Positions 34,696 to 43,316 of a stretch of DNA of 64,000 nucleotides are shown here, one piece after another. The DNA is from JAWWOL01 sp963797535. GTDB lineage: Bacteria > Actinomycetota > Actinomycetes > JAWWOL01. The translations under genes were made by a program, and so were the position numbers. Within the stretch, counting starts at the first letter, position 1. Every line of letters begins with the position of its first letter. Below the pieces are notes generated by a model. That model was not told where the DNA came from. It did no database searches and was given only the letters and a program-made list of their open reading frames with translations. Location of the stretch: assembly GCA_963797535.1 (NCBI GenBank), contig CAWCPQ010000001.1, positions 1,860,001 to 1,924,000 of the forward strand. The letters are read 5' to 3'.

Positions 34696-35352
34696 GTGCT
34701 GATCCTTTCGCTGCTGGTCATCGGCCTCGCGATCAGCCTCGAGCCGATCCCCCTCACCGCCTTCCTGCTGGTGCTCGCATCCACCAACGGCGTGCGCAAG
34801 GGCGCAGCGTTCATCGCCGGCTGGCTGCTCTCGCTGGCCGTGGTGGTTTCCCTGACGCTGGTACTCACCGGCAACCAGGCACCCCAGTCGGACACCGCAC
34901 CATCAATCGCCGTGCTGGTCGCCAAGCTCCTGCTCGGCGCGGTGCTGGTGACGGTGGGCGCTCGGCGGTGGCGACGACTGGGCAAACCCAAACCGCCGAA
35001 GAAGGTGCCCAAGTGGCAGACCGGCATCGACCACATGTCCGCCTGGTACGCCGCCGCTCTGGGCATTCTCGTCCAGCCATGGGGCCTCATCATGGCCGGG
35101 GTCGCAATCATCGTGAATGCCGAGCTGAAGTCGTGGCAGGACTACCTCGCCCTGGTCGTGTTCTGCCTCGTGTCCACGGCCAGCTACCTGACGATTGAGA
35201 TCTACGCCTGGGTGAGGCCGGAGCGGACGCAGGCGTTCCTGGCCAGCGCAAGGACCTGGATCGACACGCACACGGACCAGGCCATCGTGGCCATTTCCCT
35301 TATCGTCGGCCTGTGGCTGATCGGGCAGAGCGTCTACCTGATCGCGACCTAG
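34696..35352 (+). CDS. GAP-family (Sap-like) membrane protein
   Basis: A 218-residue protein with about six hydrophobic segments, matching the GAP/sulfolipid-1-addressing protein family: ILSLLVIGLAISLEPIPLTA start, STNGVRKGAAFIAGWLLSLA, and FCLVSTASYLTIEIYAW. In mycobacteria Sap-type proteins help export (glyco)lipids. GTG 34696 has GAGGAGGG upstream. It follows the P450 by 47 bases and likely belongs to the same transcription unit. Confidence 0.82.
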   Translation: MLILSLLVIGLAISLEPIPLTAFLLVLASTNGVRKGAAFIAGWLLSLAVVVSLTLVLTGNQAPQSDTAPSIAVLVAKLLLGAVLVTVGARRWRRLGKPKPPKKVPKWQTGIDHMSAWYAAALGILVQPWGLIMAGVAIIVNAELKSWQDYLALVVFCLVSTASYLTIEIYAWVRPERTQAFLASARTWIDTHTDQAIVAISLIVGLWLIGQSVYLIAT

Positions 35353-35370
35353 ACAACTGGGAGCACAGCG

Positions 35371-36387
35371 GTGCCAGTGCCCGGAAAACCCCTGAAACGA
35401 CTGGGATTTCTCACGATCGGCCTGTTCGACGGCGACAATCCGGGACCGGGTCACGAGTCGACCCTGTCGATCATCCAGCTGGGTGAGCAGCTCGGGTTCG
35501 ACAGCGCTTGGGTGCGTCACCGGCACTTGCAGTACGGCATCTCGTCCCCCGTCGCGATCCTGGCCGCGGCAACACAACGAACCAGCCGGATCGAGCTCGG
35601 CACTGCCGTCATTCCCCTCGGCTGGGAGAACCCGCTACGGCTGGCCGAGGACCTGGCGACCGTGGACATCCTGTCCGGCGGCCGGCTCAACCCCGGCATC
35701 AGCGTCGGACCCCCCATGCACTACGAGCGGGTGAAGGAGTCGCTGTATCCGGACACCGCCGACATCGAGGACTTCAGCTACGAGCGGGTCGAACGACTGC
35801 TCGGCTTCATCGGTGGCAACGCCGCTTCGGCATTCAGCGGCGTCGAGGGCATCGAGGTGTTCTCCGACCGGGTCGAGCCCCACTCACCGACGCTGCGCGA
35901 GCGACTCTGGTACGGCGGTGCCAGCCTGCGTTCGGCCCAGTGGGCCGGCGAGCACCGGATGAACCTCCTCACCAGCAACGTGGTCCGAGCCGAGGAGTCC
36001 GAGAGCTTCGCCGAGGTCCAGCTCTCGCACATCCGGGCCTTCCGCGCGCACCACCCTGACGGCGACCGTGCTCGCGTCTCCCAGGGTCTGGTCGTCATTC
36101 CGACCGACAGCGCCTCCGCTGCCCAGCAGGCAAAGTACGAGCATTACGTGGAGGCAAGAACGCCGCGGACCTCGACGCCGCAAGGCCCCGCGCGCATGAT
36201 GTTCGCTCGCGACCTCGTGGGCACGTCGGAGCAGATCGCCGACCGGTTGTACGCCCACGAAGGGTTCCGCGAGGTCGACGAGGTCGTCTTCGCGCTGCCG
36301 TTCAGCTTTGACCACGAGGACTACGTGCAGATCCTGACCGACATCGCCGGTCGGCTCGGTCCGGCGCTGGGCTGGTCAGCCGAGTAG
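35371..36387 (+). CDS. LLM-class flavin-dependent oxidoreductase
   Basis: A 338-residue TIM-barrel luciferase-like monooxygenase: QLGEQLGFDSAWVRHRHLQ, TSRIELGTAVIPLGWENPLR, LATVDILSGGRLNPGISVGP and a late SEQIADRLYAHEGFREVDEV. Cofactor would be FMN or F420. Separated from the GAP gene by 18 bases and converges on the acetyl esterase gene with a 12-base overlap of coding ends. Confidence 0.9.
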   Translation: MPVPGKPLKRLGFLTIGLFDGDNPGPGHESTLSIIQLGEQLGFDSAWVRHRHLQYGISSPVAILAAATQRTSRIELGTAVIPLGWENPLRLAEDLATVDILSGGRLNPGISVGPPMHYERVKESLYPDTADIEDFSYERVERLLGFIGGNAASAFSGVEGIEVFSDRVEPHSPTLRERLWYGGASLRSAQWAGEHRMNLLTSNVVRAEESESFAEVQLSHIRAFRAHHPDGDRARVSQGLVVIPTDSASAAQQAKYEHYVEARTPRTSTPQGPARMMFARDLVGTSEQIADRLYAHEGFREVDEVVFALPFSFDHEDYVQILTDIAGRLGPALGWSAE

Positions 36388-37350
36388 CGCGGCGGCCACG
36401 GTTTCGAGGTGCCTCAGCTGACGACGGCGGTGGTAGGGGCCGCCGCCCTCGTGTCCGTTGAACTCGTACACAGCAATGTCTTTGCCTGCTGCATAGGCGT
36501 TGTAGGCCGCGAAGACGGTCGACGGCGGGCAGGTCTCGTCCATGAGCGCGACAGAGAACAGTGCTGGAGCAGTCGCCCTGGCGACGAAGGAAGTGGCGTC
36601 GAAGTAGGCCAAGGTGGCGAAGGTCTGGTCGACCCGGTCGCGGAACCCCTGCAGGTAGTCGCTGATCTCGCGGTAGGGGTAGGCGTCGGTGATCTCCACG
36701 GCCCGCCGGTAGTCGCAGAGGAACGGCACGTCGGACATCACGCCGGCGAGTCCCGGTGCGAGCCCGGAGACCGCGAGCGCGATGCCGCCGCCCTGGCTGA
36801 TCCCGTGCACCACGATCCTGGTGTCGCGCAACAGCTCGTGGCCGCGGACCACGTCGACAGCCAGCGCCGCGTCGGTGAACAGCCGGCGGTAGTAGTGGTT
36901 GCCCGGCGAGTCGATACCGCGGGTCATCAGGCCCGGTCGCTGAGGCGGCATGGTCGCGGTGTCGTACGTGTCACCGGTCGACTCGGGGAACCAGCCCTGA
37001 CCGCGACTGTCCATGACCAGCAGGGCATGGCCGGCCGAGGGCACCATCAGGTGGTCGGTTGGAAAGCCGCGGCCGAGGCTGTAGCCGAGGTACTGGACCA
37101 CCGTGACAGCTGGGGTGATGCCGGTCGGCACGATCAGCCAGGCTGCCACCGGCTCTCCGCCGAAGCCGGCGAAGCGCACGTCGAAGACGTCAACCGTGCG
37201 CAGCCCCGCGTCGTACGGGACGATCGTCGCCGGCCAGCTGGCAGCCCGCGACTCGGCGAGCGTGGACGCCCAGAACTCGTCGAAGTCCGCCGGTTCGACG
37301 GTCCGGGAACGCACCGAGCGCAGCTCATCAAGGGGCAGGTCGAGAAACAT
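36376..37350 (-). CDS. Acetylxylan esterase / cephalosporin-C deacetylase-like esterase (CE7)
   Basis: A 324-residue alpha/beta hydrolase that deacetylates acetylated sugars. Nucleophile S185 in HGISQGGGIALA; RGQGW block (MDSRGQGWFPES); Asp in LMDETCPPSTVF; His in FNGHEGGGPYH. ATG 37350 (MFLDLPLDEL) is chosen as family start; a GTG at 37386 overlapping the upstream stop would add 12 residues. It is the last gene of the glycoside operon (ABC transporter, GH3). Confidence 0.93.
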   Translation of the reverse strand: MFLDLPLDELRSVRSRTVEPADFDEFWASTLAESRAASWPATIVPYDAGLRTVDVFDVRFAGFGGEPVAAWLIVPTGITPAVTVVQYLGYSLGRGFPTDHLMVPSAGHALLVMDSRGQGWFPESTGDTYDTATMPPQRPGLMTRGIDSPGNHYYRRLFTDAALAVDVVRGHELLRDTRIVVHGISQGGGIALAVSGLAPGLAGVMSDVPFLCDYRRAVEITDAYPYREISDYLQGFRDRVDQTFATLAYFDATSFVARATAPALFSVALMDETCPPSTVFAAYNAYAAGKDIAVYEFNGHEGGGPYHRRRQLRHLETVAAALLG

Positions 37351-37366
37351 GGAGGCAGCTCTTCGC

Positions 37367-39751
37367 TCAGGGTTCGAGCGCCACAACCGACGTCAAGGCG
37401 CGCGTTCCGTCCACTTCCCGGATCGGCCCGGTGAGGTGCACCTTAACAACCTCGCGGATGTCTCCGCTGGAGGTACCGATGCGCAGCTCCAGCTCACCGG
37501 GTTCGACGACCTTCTTGCCGTGGACGCCGGTGAAGGCGGAGAGGTCGGCGGCAAAGGTGAGGCTGACCCGCCGCTGCTGGCCAGGAGCAAGCTCTACCCG
37601 AGCAAAGCCGATGAGCCGGACGACGGGACGGGTGACCTGCGCCACCGGGTCGTGCAGGTAGACCTGAACCACCTCCGCGCCGGCAACGTCACCGGTGTTC
37701 CGTACCGTCAGCGCCACCGTCAGCACGCCGTCCGTAGGGATCGCGTAGCGTCCGGCGGCATCGGCAACCAGCCCCTCGACGGTCGGCTGATCCCAGTCGA
37801 AGGTCGTCGACGACAGCCCGAAGCCGAACGGGTAGAGCGGCGTCGGGTCAGTGCTGCTCACGTCGCTGCGGTGGCCGAGCGCTGGGGCCAGGTAGGTGCT
37901 GGGCTGGCCACCGGGATCGCGAGGGATGCTCAGCGGCAGCCGACCGGTGGGCGCTACTCGTCCGGACAGGATCCCGGCCAGCGCCTGTCCCCCTTCCTCA
38001 CCGGGGAAGAAGGCCTGCACGATGCCCGCGACGCGATCGACGTAGCGACCGAGGGCGTAGGGCCGGCCGGTGATGAGCACCAGCACGACCGGTTTTCCGG
38101 TGTCCAGCAAGGCATCGAGCAGCTGACCCTGGACGCCCGGCAGCTCGAGATCGAGGGCGTCGCACCCCTCACCGGAGGTGCCGCGGCCGAACAGGGCAGC
38201 TCTGTCGCCCAAGGCCACCACCACGACGTCCGAGTCAAGAGCTGCCTCGACGGCCGCAGCGATGCCCGTGGTGTCAGCAGTGGAGACCTCGCACCCCTCG
38301 GTGAAGGTGATCGCCGCTGCCGGCAGCTCGGACCGCAGTGCCTCGACCAGGGTGGGGACGGACTGGCCGAGCGGCACCTCGGGGTGATGGATCAGGACGT
38401 GGCTCGGGAACGAGTAGCAGCCCATCATCGCCAACGGGTCGTCGGCCCTCGGACCGATGACAGCGATGCGGGCCTCGGGGGCGAGCGGGAGCACCTTGTT
38501 GTTGCGGAGCAGCACAACCGACTTCTCCGCGACCTCCAGCGCAAGAGCCCGATCGGCATCGGTGTCGAGACTGACCGCGCCTTTGTCCACATCGTCCAGC
38601 GAGCCGCTCAGGGTCGTCAGTGCCGGGGGCACCGGTGACCAGTCGGGGTCGAGCAGGCCGAGCTGCGCCTTCTGTACGAGCACGCGACGCACCGCCCGGT
38701 CGACGTAGGTCTCTTCCACCAGTCCGTCCCGCAGGGCGGACAACAGCGGCTCGCCATAGCAGCGGACGGTGGGCAGCTCGACGTCCACCCCTGATGCGAG
38801 AGCCAGCGAGGCAGCCTCGGCCTTGTTGGCAGCGACACCGTGCGGCTGCTCGAGGAACGAGATGCCGAAGTAGTCAGCGACCACCGTTCCGGTGAAGCCC
38901 CATGCCTCCCGCAGCAAGCCGGTGAGCAACGCCGGGTTGCCGGCCGGCGGCACACCGTCGACCTCGGCGTACGAGTGCATCACTGATCGGGCGCCTCCGT
39001 CGCGGATCGCCATCTCGAACGGCGCCAGGAACACGTCGGCCATCTCACGGGGACCGGCTGACACGGGCGCATGGTTCCTGCCGCCCTTGGACCCGGAGTA
39101 GCCAGCGAAGTGCTTGAGGGTGGCGACGATGCCGGCACTCTCGAGCCCGCGCACGTAAGCGGTCCCGACCACGCCGATGAGGTAGGGATCCTCACCGATC
39201 GTTTCCTCGACCCGGCCCCAGCGGTAGTCGCGGGTGACGTCGAGAACCGGCGCCAGACCCTGGTGGACCCCTACCGAGCGCATTGACTCACCGATGCGCC
39301 GCCCCATCTCCTCAACGAGAGCCGGGTCGAACGTCGCGCCCCACGCCAACGGAACCGGGTAGATGGTCGCGCCCCACGTGGTGAAGCCGGCCAGGCACTC
39401 GTCATGCGCCAAGGCCGGGATCCCGTGCGGCGACGCGGCGATCACGTCCTGCTGCAGCCGGGCCAGCGCCCTCGCGCCGAGCGCCGGGTCAACCGGCGCT
39501 GTTCCGAACGGCCGAGTGATCTGGCCGAGCCCCGCCTTGATCTGGTCGTTCCAGTCAACGGGGGCGTCGCTCATGTCGTGCTCGTGCGGGGCGACCTCGT
39601 TGGCCGTGTCGTCGGCACCGACCCAGATCCCGTACAGCTGCGCAACTTTCTCCTCCAGAGTGAGCCGGCCAAGCAAGTCGTCGGCCCGCTGCTCGGGGGT
39701 GAGGTTGACGTCACGCCATGGCTGGGGCGCATCGGGGAAGGCAAGGGACAT
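37367..39751 (-). CDS. GH3 beta-glucosidase/beta-xylosidase
   Basis: A 794-residue GH3 glycosidase without signal peptide, so cytoplasmic, acting on imported oligosaccharides. N-terminal (alpha/beta)8 domain with LKHFAGYSGSKGGRNHAP, nucleophile D293 in TVVADYFGISF; C-terminal sandwich with RIAVIGPRADDPLAMMGCYS and VVVALGDRAAL; a fibronectin-III-like tail ends VVKVHLTGPI. The neighbouring acetyl esterase and ABC importer suggest acetylated xylo- or gluco-oligosaccharides. Confidence 0.93.
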   Translation of the reverse strand: MSLAFPDAPQPWRDVNLTPEQRADDLLGRLTLEEKVAQLYGIWVGADDTANEVAPHEHDMSDAPVDWNDQIKAGLGQITRPFGTAPVDPALGARALARLQQDVIAASPHGIPALAHDECLAGFTTWGATIYPVPLAWGATFDPALVEEMGRRIGESMRSVGVHQGLAPVLDVTRDYRWGRVEETIGEDPYLIGVVGTAYVRGLESAGIVATLKHFAGYSGSKGGRNHAPVSAGPREMADVFLAPFEMAIRDGGARSVMHSYAEVDGVPPAGNPALLTGLLREAWGFTGTVVADYFGISFLEQPHGVAANKAEAASLALASGVDVELPTVRCYGEPLLSALRDGLVEETYVDRAVRRVLVQKAQLGLLDPDWSPVPPALTTLSGSLDDVDKGAVSLDTDADRALALEVAEKSVVLLRNNKVLPLAPEARIAVIGPRADDPLAMMGCYSFPSHVLIHHPEVPLGQSVPTLVEALRSELPAAAITFTEGCEVSTADTTGIAAAVEAALDSDVVVVALGDRAALFGRGTSGEGCDALDLELPGVQGQLLDALLDTGKPVVLVLITGRPYALGRYVDRVAGIVQAFFPGEEGGQALAGILSGRVAPTGRLPLSIPRDPGGQPSTYLAPALGHRSDVSSTDPTPLYPFGFGLSSTTFDWDQPTVEGLVADAAGRYAIPTDGVLTVALTVRNTGDVAGAEVVQVYLHDPVAQVTRPVVRLIGFARVELAPGQQRRVSLTFAADLSAFTGVHGKKVVEPGELELRIGTSSGDIREVVKVHLTGPIREVDGTRALTSVVALEP

Positions 39752-39789
39752 GACAGGTCATCCGTTTCTTGATGGACGAGTAAGGAAGG

Positions 39790-40665
39790 CTAGCCCTTGA
39801 CTGCGCCGGAGAGGCCGCCGATGATCCACCGCTCGGCCAGGACGAAAAAGGTCAGCGCCGGAATCATCGACAAGGCAGTGAACGCCAGGATCTTGGCGGT
39901 GTCCTGGGTGTACTGCTGGGAGAAGGTGGCCGTGCCGAGAGGCAGCGTCCACTGGTTGGGGTCGTTCAGCAGCACCAGCGGCACGATGAAGTTGTTCCAG
40001 CTGGTGACGAAAGCCAGGATGGCGACCGTCGTCATGGCGGGCTTCGCCAGCGGCACCATGATCCGCCAGAAGAAGCCCACCTTTGTACAGCCATCCATCA
40101 TCGCCGCGTCTTCGATCTCGGTCGGGATGGCTGCCATGAACGGGCGCAGGATCACGATGGTGACCGGCAGCAGGAAGGCTGCCTCAGGCAGCATCACGCC
40201 GAACGGGGTGTCGAGCAGTCCGAGGTGCCGGATCAGCAGGTAGAGCGGCAGAATGCCGACGCCGATGGGGAACAGCAGACCGAGGGTGAAGAAGCCGAAC
40301 AAAAGGCCGCTGCCGCGGAACCGGTAGCGGGACAGGCCGTAGGCCGCGCCCGATCCCAAACCCACCGTCACTGCGGTCACCAGGGCGGCGACCACCGTGC
40401 TGTTGAACACCTGACGCCAGAATGCCCCAGAGGTCAGCACGAACGTGTAGTTCTCGAGCACCCAGGGCGATGGCAGCGCGACCGGGCTGGAGTTGAGCTG
40501 AGCCGTGGTCCGGAAACCACCGATGACGACGTAGAGAACCGGCACGATCACCGTTGCGGCCAGCACGATGGCAATGACGTACGCGACCAGGTGGTTGCCG
40601 TGGCGCGAGCTGCGACGTCGACGCGGCGGACGGCTTTGGACCCTCAGTGCGGTCATGGTGGTCAT
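39790..40665 (-). CDS. Carbohydrate ABC transporter permease (MalG-type)
   Basis: A 291-residue permease with six hydrophobic segments. The EAA loop is AAIPTEIEDAAMMDGCTKVG followed by FFWRIMVPLAKPAMTTV, characteristic of CUT1 inner-membrane subunits. The C-terminus ENxL-type ends RWIIGGLSGAVKG as in MalG homologues. Lies 4 bases after the MalF-type gene. Confidence 0.94.
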   Translation of the reverse strand: MTTMTALRVQSRPPRRRRSSRHGNHLVAYVIAIVLAATVIVPVLYVVIGGFRTTAQLNSSPVALPSPWVLENYTFVLTSGAFWRQVFNSTVVAALVTAVTVGLGSGAAYGLSRYRFRGSGLLFGFFTLGLLFPIGVGILPLYLLIRHLGLLDTPFGVMLPEAAFLLPVTIVILRPFMAAIPTEIEDAAMMDGCTKVGFFWRIMVPLAKPAMTTVAILAFVTSWNNFIVPLVLLNDPNQWTLPLGTATFSQQYTQDTAKILAFTALSMIPALTFFVLAERWIIGGLSGAVKG

Positions 40666-40669
40666 GGCT

Positions 40670-41653
40670 TCATCTCGCAGCGGTGGTCAGGGCGCCCTCA
40701 GTGTCACGCCGGAGCGCGAACCGTTGGTACGCAACGGAAATGACGAACGAGAGCAGGAACAAGACGATGGCGATGGCGCTGCCGTAGCCGAACTGGAAGC
40801 GGTGGAAACCGTGGTCGGTCATGTAGACGACCATGGTGTTGGTGGAGTTGATCGGACCCCCACCGGTCAGGATGTAGACCAGGTCGAACAGCTGCAGCGA
40901 CCCGATGATCGACAGGAAGGCCCAGATCCGGATCGTCGGCCCGAGCAATGGCAGCTTGATGTGCCGGAAGACCGCCCATCGCGACGCGCCGTCGACCTCC
41001 GCCGCCTCCGTGAGCTCCGCCGGGATGCCTTGCAAGCCAGCAAGCAGCAGGATGATGCCGAACCCGATGTACTTCCAGGTCGCAACCACGAACAGCGTCC
41101 ACAGCGCGATGCTTGGATCGGACAGCCAGCCTTGGATGAGGCTGCTGAGCCCGAGGTGGCTCAGCACACTGTCGGCCAGGGCACCGGGCTGCAGCATCAG
41201 CTGCCAGATCACCGCGGTGATCACCTCGGAGAGCACGTACGGGGCGAAGAAGATGGTGCGCAGCAAGGTCCGCCCGCGCAGCTTCAGGTTGAGCAGGGAC
41301 GCCACGCCCAGCGCGATCGGCAGCTGGACCGCCAGCGACAGGAACAGGATGTAGAAGTTGTGCCGGATCGACTCGAGGAACACCGGGTCGTGGAACGCTC
41401 TCCGGTAGTTGTCAAGGCCGATGAAGTCCGTGAGCGGGGCGATGCCGTCCCAGTGGTAGAAGCTGTAGTAGAACGCGAGGACGATCGGAGCGAGGGCAAA
41501 GGCTGTGTAGAGCACGAACGCTGGCCCGATGAACAGGACCAGCTCGCCAGCCTTGCGCCCCCGCCCAACTCGGCGTCGCCGCGGAGCGGCTGGCCGCGCC
41601 TTTTCGGCGCGGCCAGCCGTGGCTCCAGTGGTGGCAGCCTCAGCGGAAGTCAC
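40670..41653 (-). CDS. Carbohydrate ABC transporter permease (MalF-type)
   Basis: A 327-residue permease with six hydrophobic segments and the EAA loop GIPAELTEAAEVDGASRWAV. N-terminal VLFIGPAFVLYTAFALAPIV. The GTG start overlaps the binding-protein stop (GTGA). Works with the MalG-type permease and the lipoprotein upstream; no ATPase gene is here, so a shared MsiK-type ATPase elsewhere is likely, as in other actinobacteria. Confidence 0.94.
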   Translation of the reverse strand: MTSAEAATTGATAGRAEKARPAAPRRRRVGRGRKAGELVLFIGPAFVLYTAFALAPIVLAFYYSFYHWDGIAPLTDFIGLDNYRRAFHDPVFLESIRHNFYILFLSLAVQLPIALGVASLLNLKLRGRTLLRTIFFAPYVLSEVITAVIWQLMLQPGALADSVLSHLGLSSLIQGWLSDPSIALWTLFVVATWKYIGFGIILLLAGLQGIPAELTEAAEVDGASRWAVFRHIKLPLLGPTIRIWAFLSIIGSLQLFDLVYILTGGGPINSTNTMVVYMTDHGFHRFQFGYGSAIAIVLFLLSFVISVAYQRFALRRDTEGALTTAAR

Positions 41654-43086
41654 TGAGAGGCTGCCGCATCTTTAACCGCCTTCGCGACACCTTCCGGCTT
41701 GGTGGTGCCGGCCAGCATGCCCACGACGGCGTCGTTCAGTGCGTTACCGACATCGACACCGAGGGTGGTGTCGAGGTAGTTCTGCACGAACGGTGCACTG
41801 TTGCGGAACTTCAGCAGGTCAATCAGGTTGGGGTCCTTGAGCCCGACCTCGGCGCCCGCCACGGTCGGCAGGCCGAAGCCGGTCGAGCCGAGCTGGGTCT
41901 GGTTGCCCTTGCTCATGACGAACTGCAGGAACTGTGCGCACTCCGGCGGAGCCTTGTACGTGCAGGAGAATCCGTCACCGCCACCGAGGGCAGCACCCTG
42001 GACGCCCGGCGCACCCGGCAGGTTCGGGAACGGGAACCAGCCGATGTTCTTCTCGAAGTCCTTGTTGGACGTCAGACCGCTGAAGACACCTGGGTCCCAG
42101 TGCCCCATGAGCTCCATGGCGGCCTTGTTGTTGGCCACGAGGCCGGCCGAGCTGCCGGCACCGGTCTGCGCGGGGGTGCCGAGGAAGCCGGTCTGGAACG
42201 GCTTGGCGTTGATCAGCTGCTGGAAGTCGACGCCCGCCTTGGTCCAGCAGGGGTCATCGACCTTGCTCGTCGACGCTGCCGTCTGCAGCACCGCCTTAGC
42301 GCACTCGCGAATAGCCAGGTAGTCCCAGTAGAACGCGACCGGCCACTTGTCCTTGGCACCGATGGCGATCGGGGTGATTCCGGCGGCCTTGAGCTTGCCC
42401 ACATCGGCGATCAAGTCGGTCCAGGTGGTGGGCGGCGTGGTGATGCCGGCCTTGGCGAACTTGTCCTTGTTGTACCAGAAGCCGACGACGCCGCTGCTGA
42501 ACGGGATGCCGTAGACCTTGTTGTCGACCTGCCAACCGCTACCGGTGGCCCCGATCGAACTGATCCAAGGCTTGGTCGCGGCGGTAAGGTCCTGAATCTT
42601 GCCGGCCTTGACGTAGCTCTTGAGCTTGCCGCCGCCGTTGGTCTGGATGATGCTCGGCGGGTCGCCCGACTCGAGACCCAGCGACAGCTTGGTGTCGAGC
42701 TGCTCGTTCTGGATCGGCAGGATCTTGATGGTGACGTTCGGGTGCGCCTTGGTGTACTCGTTGGCGATGCCCTGGAAGTAGGACTTGCCGGGGTCGGTCG
42801 TCGCGTTGTGCCACCAGGTCAGGGTGACGGGCTTGCCAGCGGTGGCTGCGGAGGTGGCCGGTGCCGCCGAGGAGGCGGTTCCACCGGAGGTTGCCGCAGC
42901 CGAGCCGGCAGAGGTGGCGGGAGCCGCGGCGCTCGAGCCACCGGCGGACGAGGTGGGCGCGGTTGCAGCCGTCGAACCGCTGCTGCCGCCACAGGCCGTC
43001 AGCAGGGCCGCCGACGTCGTGAGCAGCGCGAGTCCGGGCAACAGCCTCCCTCTGACGCTCGTGGTCGATCCGGAACGTGTTGCCAT
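41650..43086 (-). CDS. Sugar ABC transporter substrate-binding lipoprotein
   Basis: A 478-residue extracellular solute-binding protein. Signal peptide with lipobox LLTACGG; an Ala/Ser/Thr-rich linker (~30-75) then the binding domain beginning VTLTWWHNATTDPGKSYFQG. ATG 43086 (MATRSGSTTS) is preceded by GGTGGGAC and fits the lipoprotein leader; an upstream start at 43119 would include an untypical N-terminus. First gene of the operon, with a TTGACA/TACGTT promoter and LacI-type operator upstream. Confidence 0.93.
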   Translation of the reverse strand: MATRSGSTTSVRGRLLPGLALLTTSAALLTACGGSSGSTAATAPTSSAGGSSAAAPATSAGSAAATSGGTASSAAPATSAATAGKPVTLTWWHNATTDPGKSYFQGIANEYTKAHPNVTIKILPIQNEQLDTKLSLGLESGDPPSIIQTNGGGKLKSYVKAGKIQDLTAATKPWISSIGATGSGWQVDNKVYGIPFSSGVVGFWYNKDKFAKAGITTPPTTWTDLIADVGKLKAAGITPIAIGAKDKWPVAFYWDYLAIRECAKAVLQTAASTSKVDDPCWTKAGVDFQQLINAKPFQTGFLGTPAQTGAGSSAGLVANNKAAMELMGHWDPGVFSGLTSNKDFEKNIGWFPFPNLPGAPGVQGAALGGGDGFSCTYKAPPECAQFLQFVMSKGNQTQLGSTGFGLPTVAGAEVGLKDPNLIDLLKFRNSAPFVQNYLDTTLGVDVGNALNDAVVGMLAGTTKPEGVAKAVKDAAASQ

Positions 43087-43117
43087 GGAGCCGTCCCACC
43101 TTCCTGGTGTCGAAAAC

Positions 43118-43127
43118 ATTTCGAAAT
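43118..43127. promoter_or_regulatory. Candidate LacI-family operator ATTTCGAAAT
   Basis: A perfect 10-base palindrome with a central CG, as LacI-family operators usually have. It sits between the predicted transcription start (~43139) and the binding-protein gene start (43086), the classical place for a repressor roadblock. Assignment to the divergent LacI protein is inference. Confidence 0.5.
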
Positions 43128-43145
43128 CGGTCGGGAGTGCGGCGT

Positions 43146-43174
43146 CAACGTAGGAGCGGCCGCGAGCCCTGTCA
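43146..43174 (-). promoter_or_regulatory. Sigma70-type promoter of the sugar ABC operon
   Basis: On the minus strand, TTGACA (complement of 43169-43174), 17 bases, then TACGTT (complement of 43146-43151). Both elements and spacing are near consensus. Transcription would start near 43139 and run into the binding-protein gene, across the ATTTCGAAAT palindrome. Confidence 0.65.
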
Positions 43175-43179
43175 ATACA

Positions 43180-43209
43180 CCGATACCGACCTGTTACCAG
43201 GTCGGTATC
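43180..43209. promoter_or_regulatory. Perfect inverted repeat in the divergent promoter region
   Basis: Arms CGATACCGACCTG and CAGGTCGGTATCG, 13 bases each, perfect, around TTAC. It lies just upstream of the -35 of the ABC operon and ~35 bases upstream of the LacI gene promoter. It may be an activator or second repressor site acting on both promoters. Confidence 0.55.
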
Positions 43210-43244
43210 GATTTACGCTGGAACGGCAACAAATTGAGGCTCGG

Positions 43245-43274
43245 CTTGGCATCGGCTGCGGTCTCCGATACATT
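43245..43274 (+). promoter_or_regulatory. Sigma70-type promoter of the lacI-family gene
   Basis: TTGGCA (43245-43250), 18 bases, TACATT (43269-43274). Transcription would start near 43281, leaving a ~36-base leader containing AAGGGC before the GTG start at 43317. Confidence 0.5.
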
Positions 43275-43316
43275 TGCGAACCACGGTCGAGAACGTTCAC
43301 ACGGAAGGGCGGCCCG

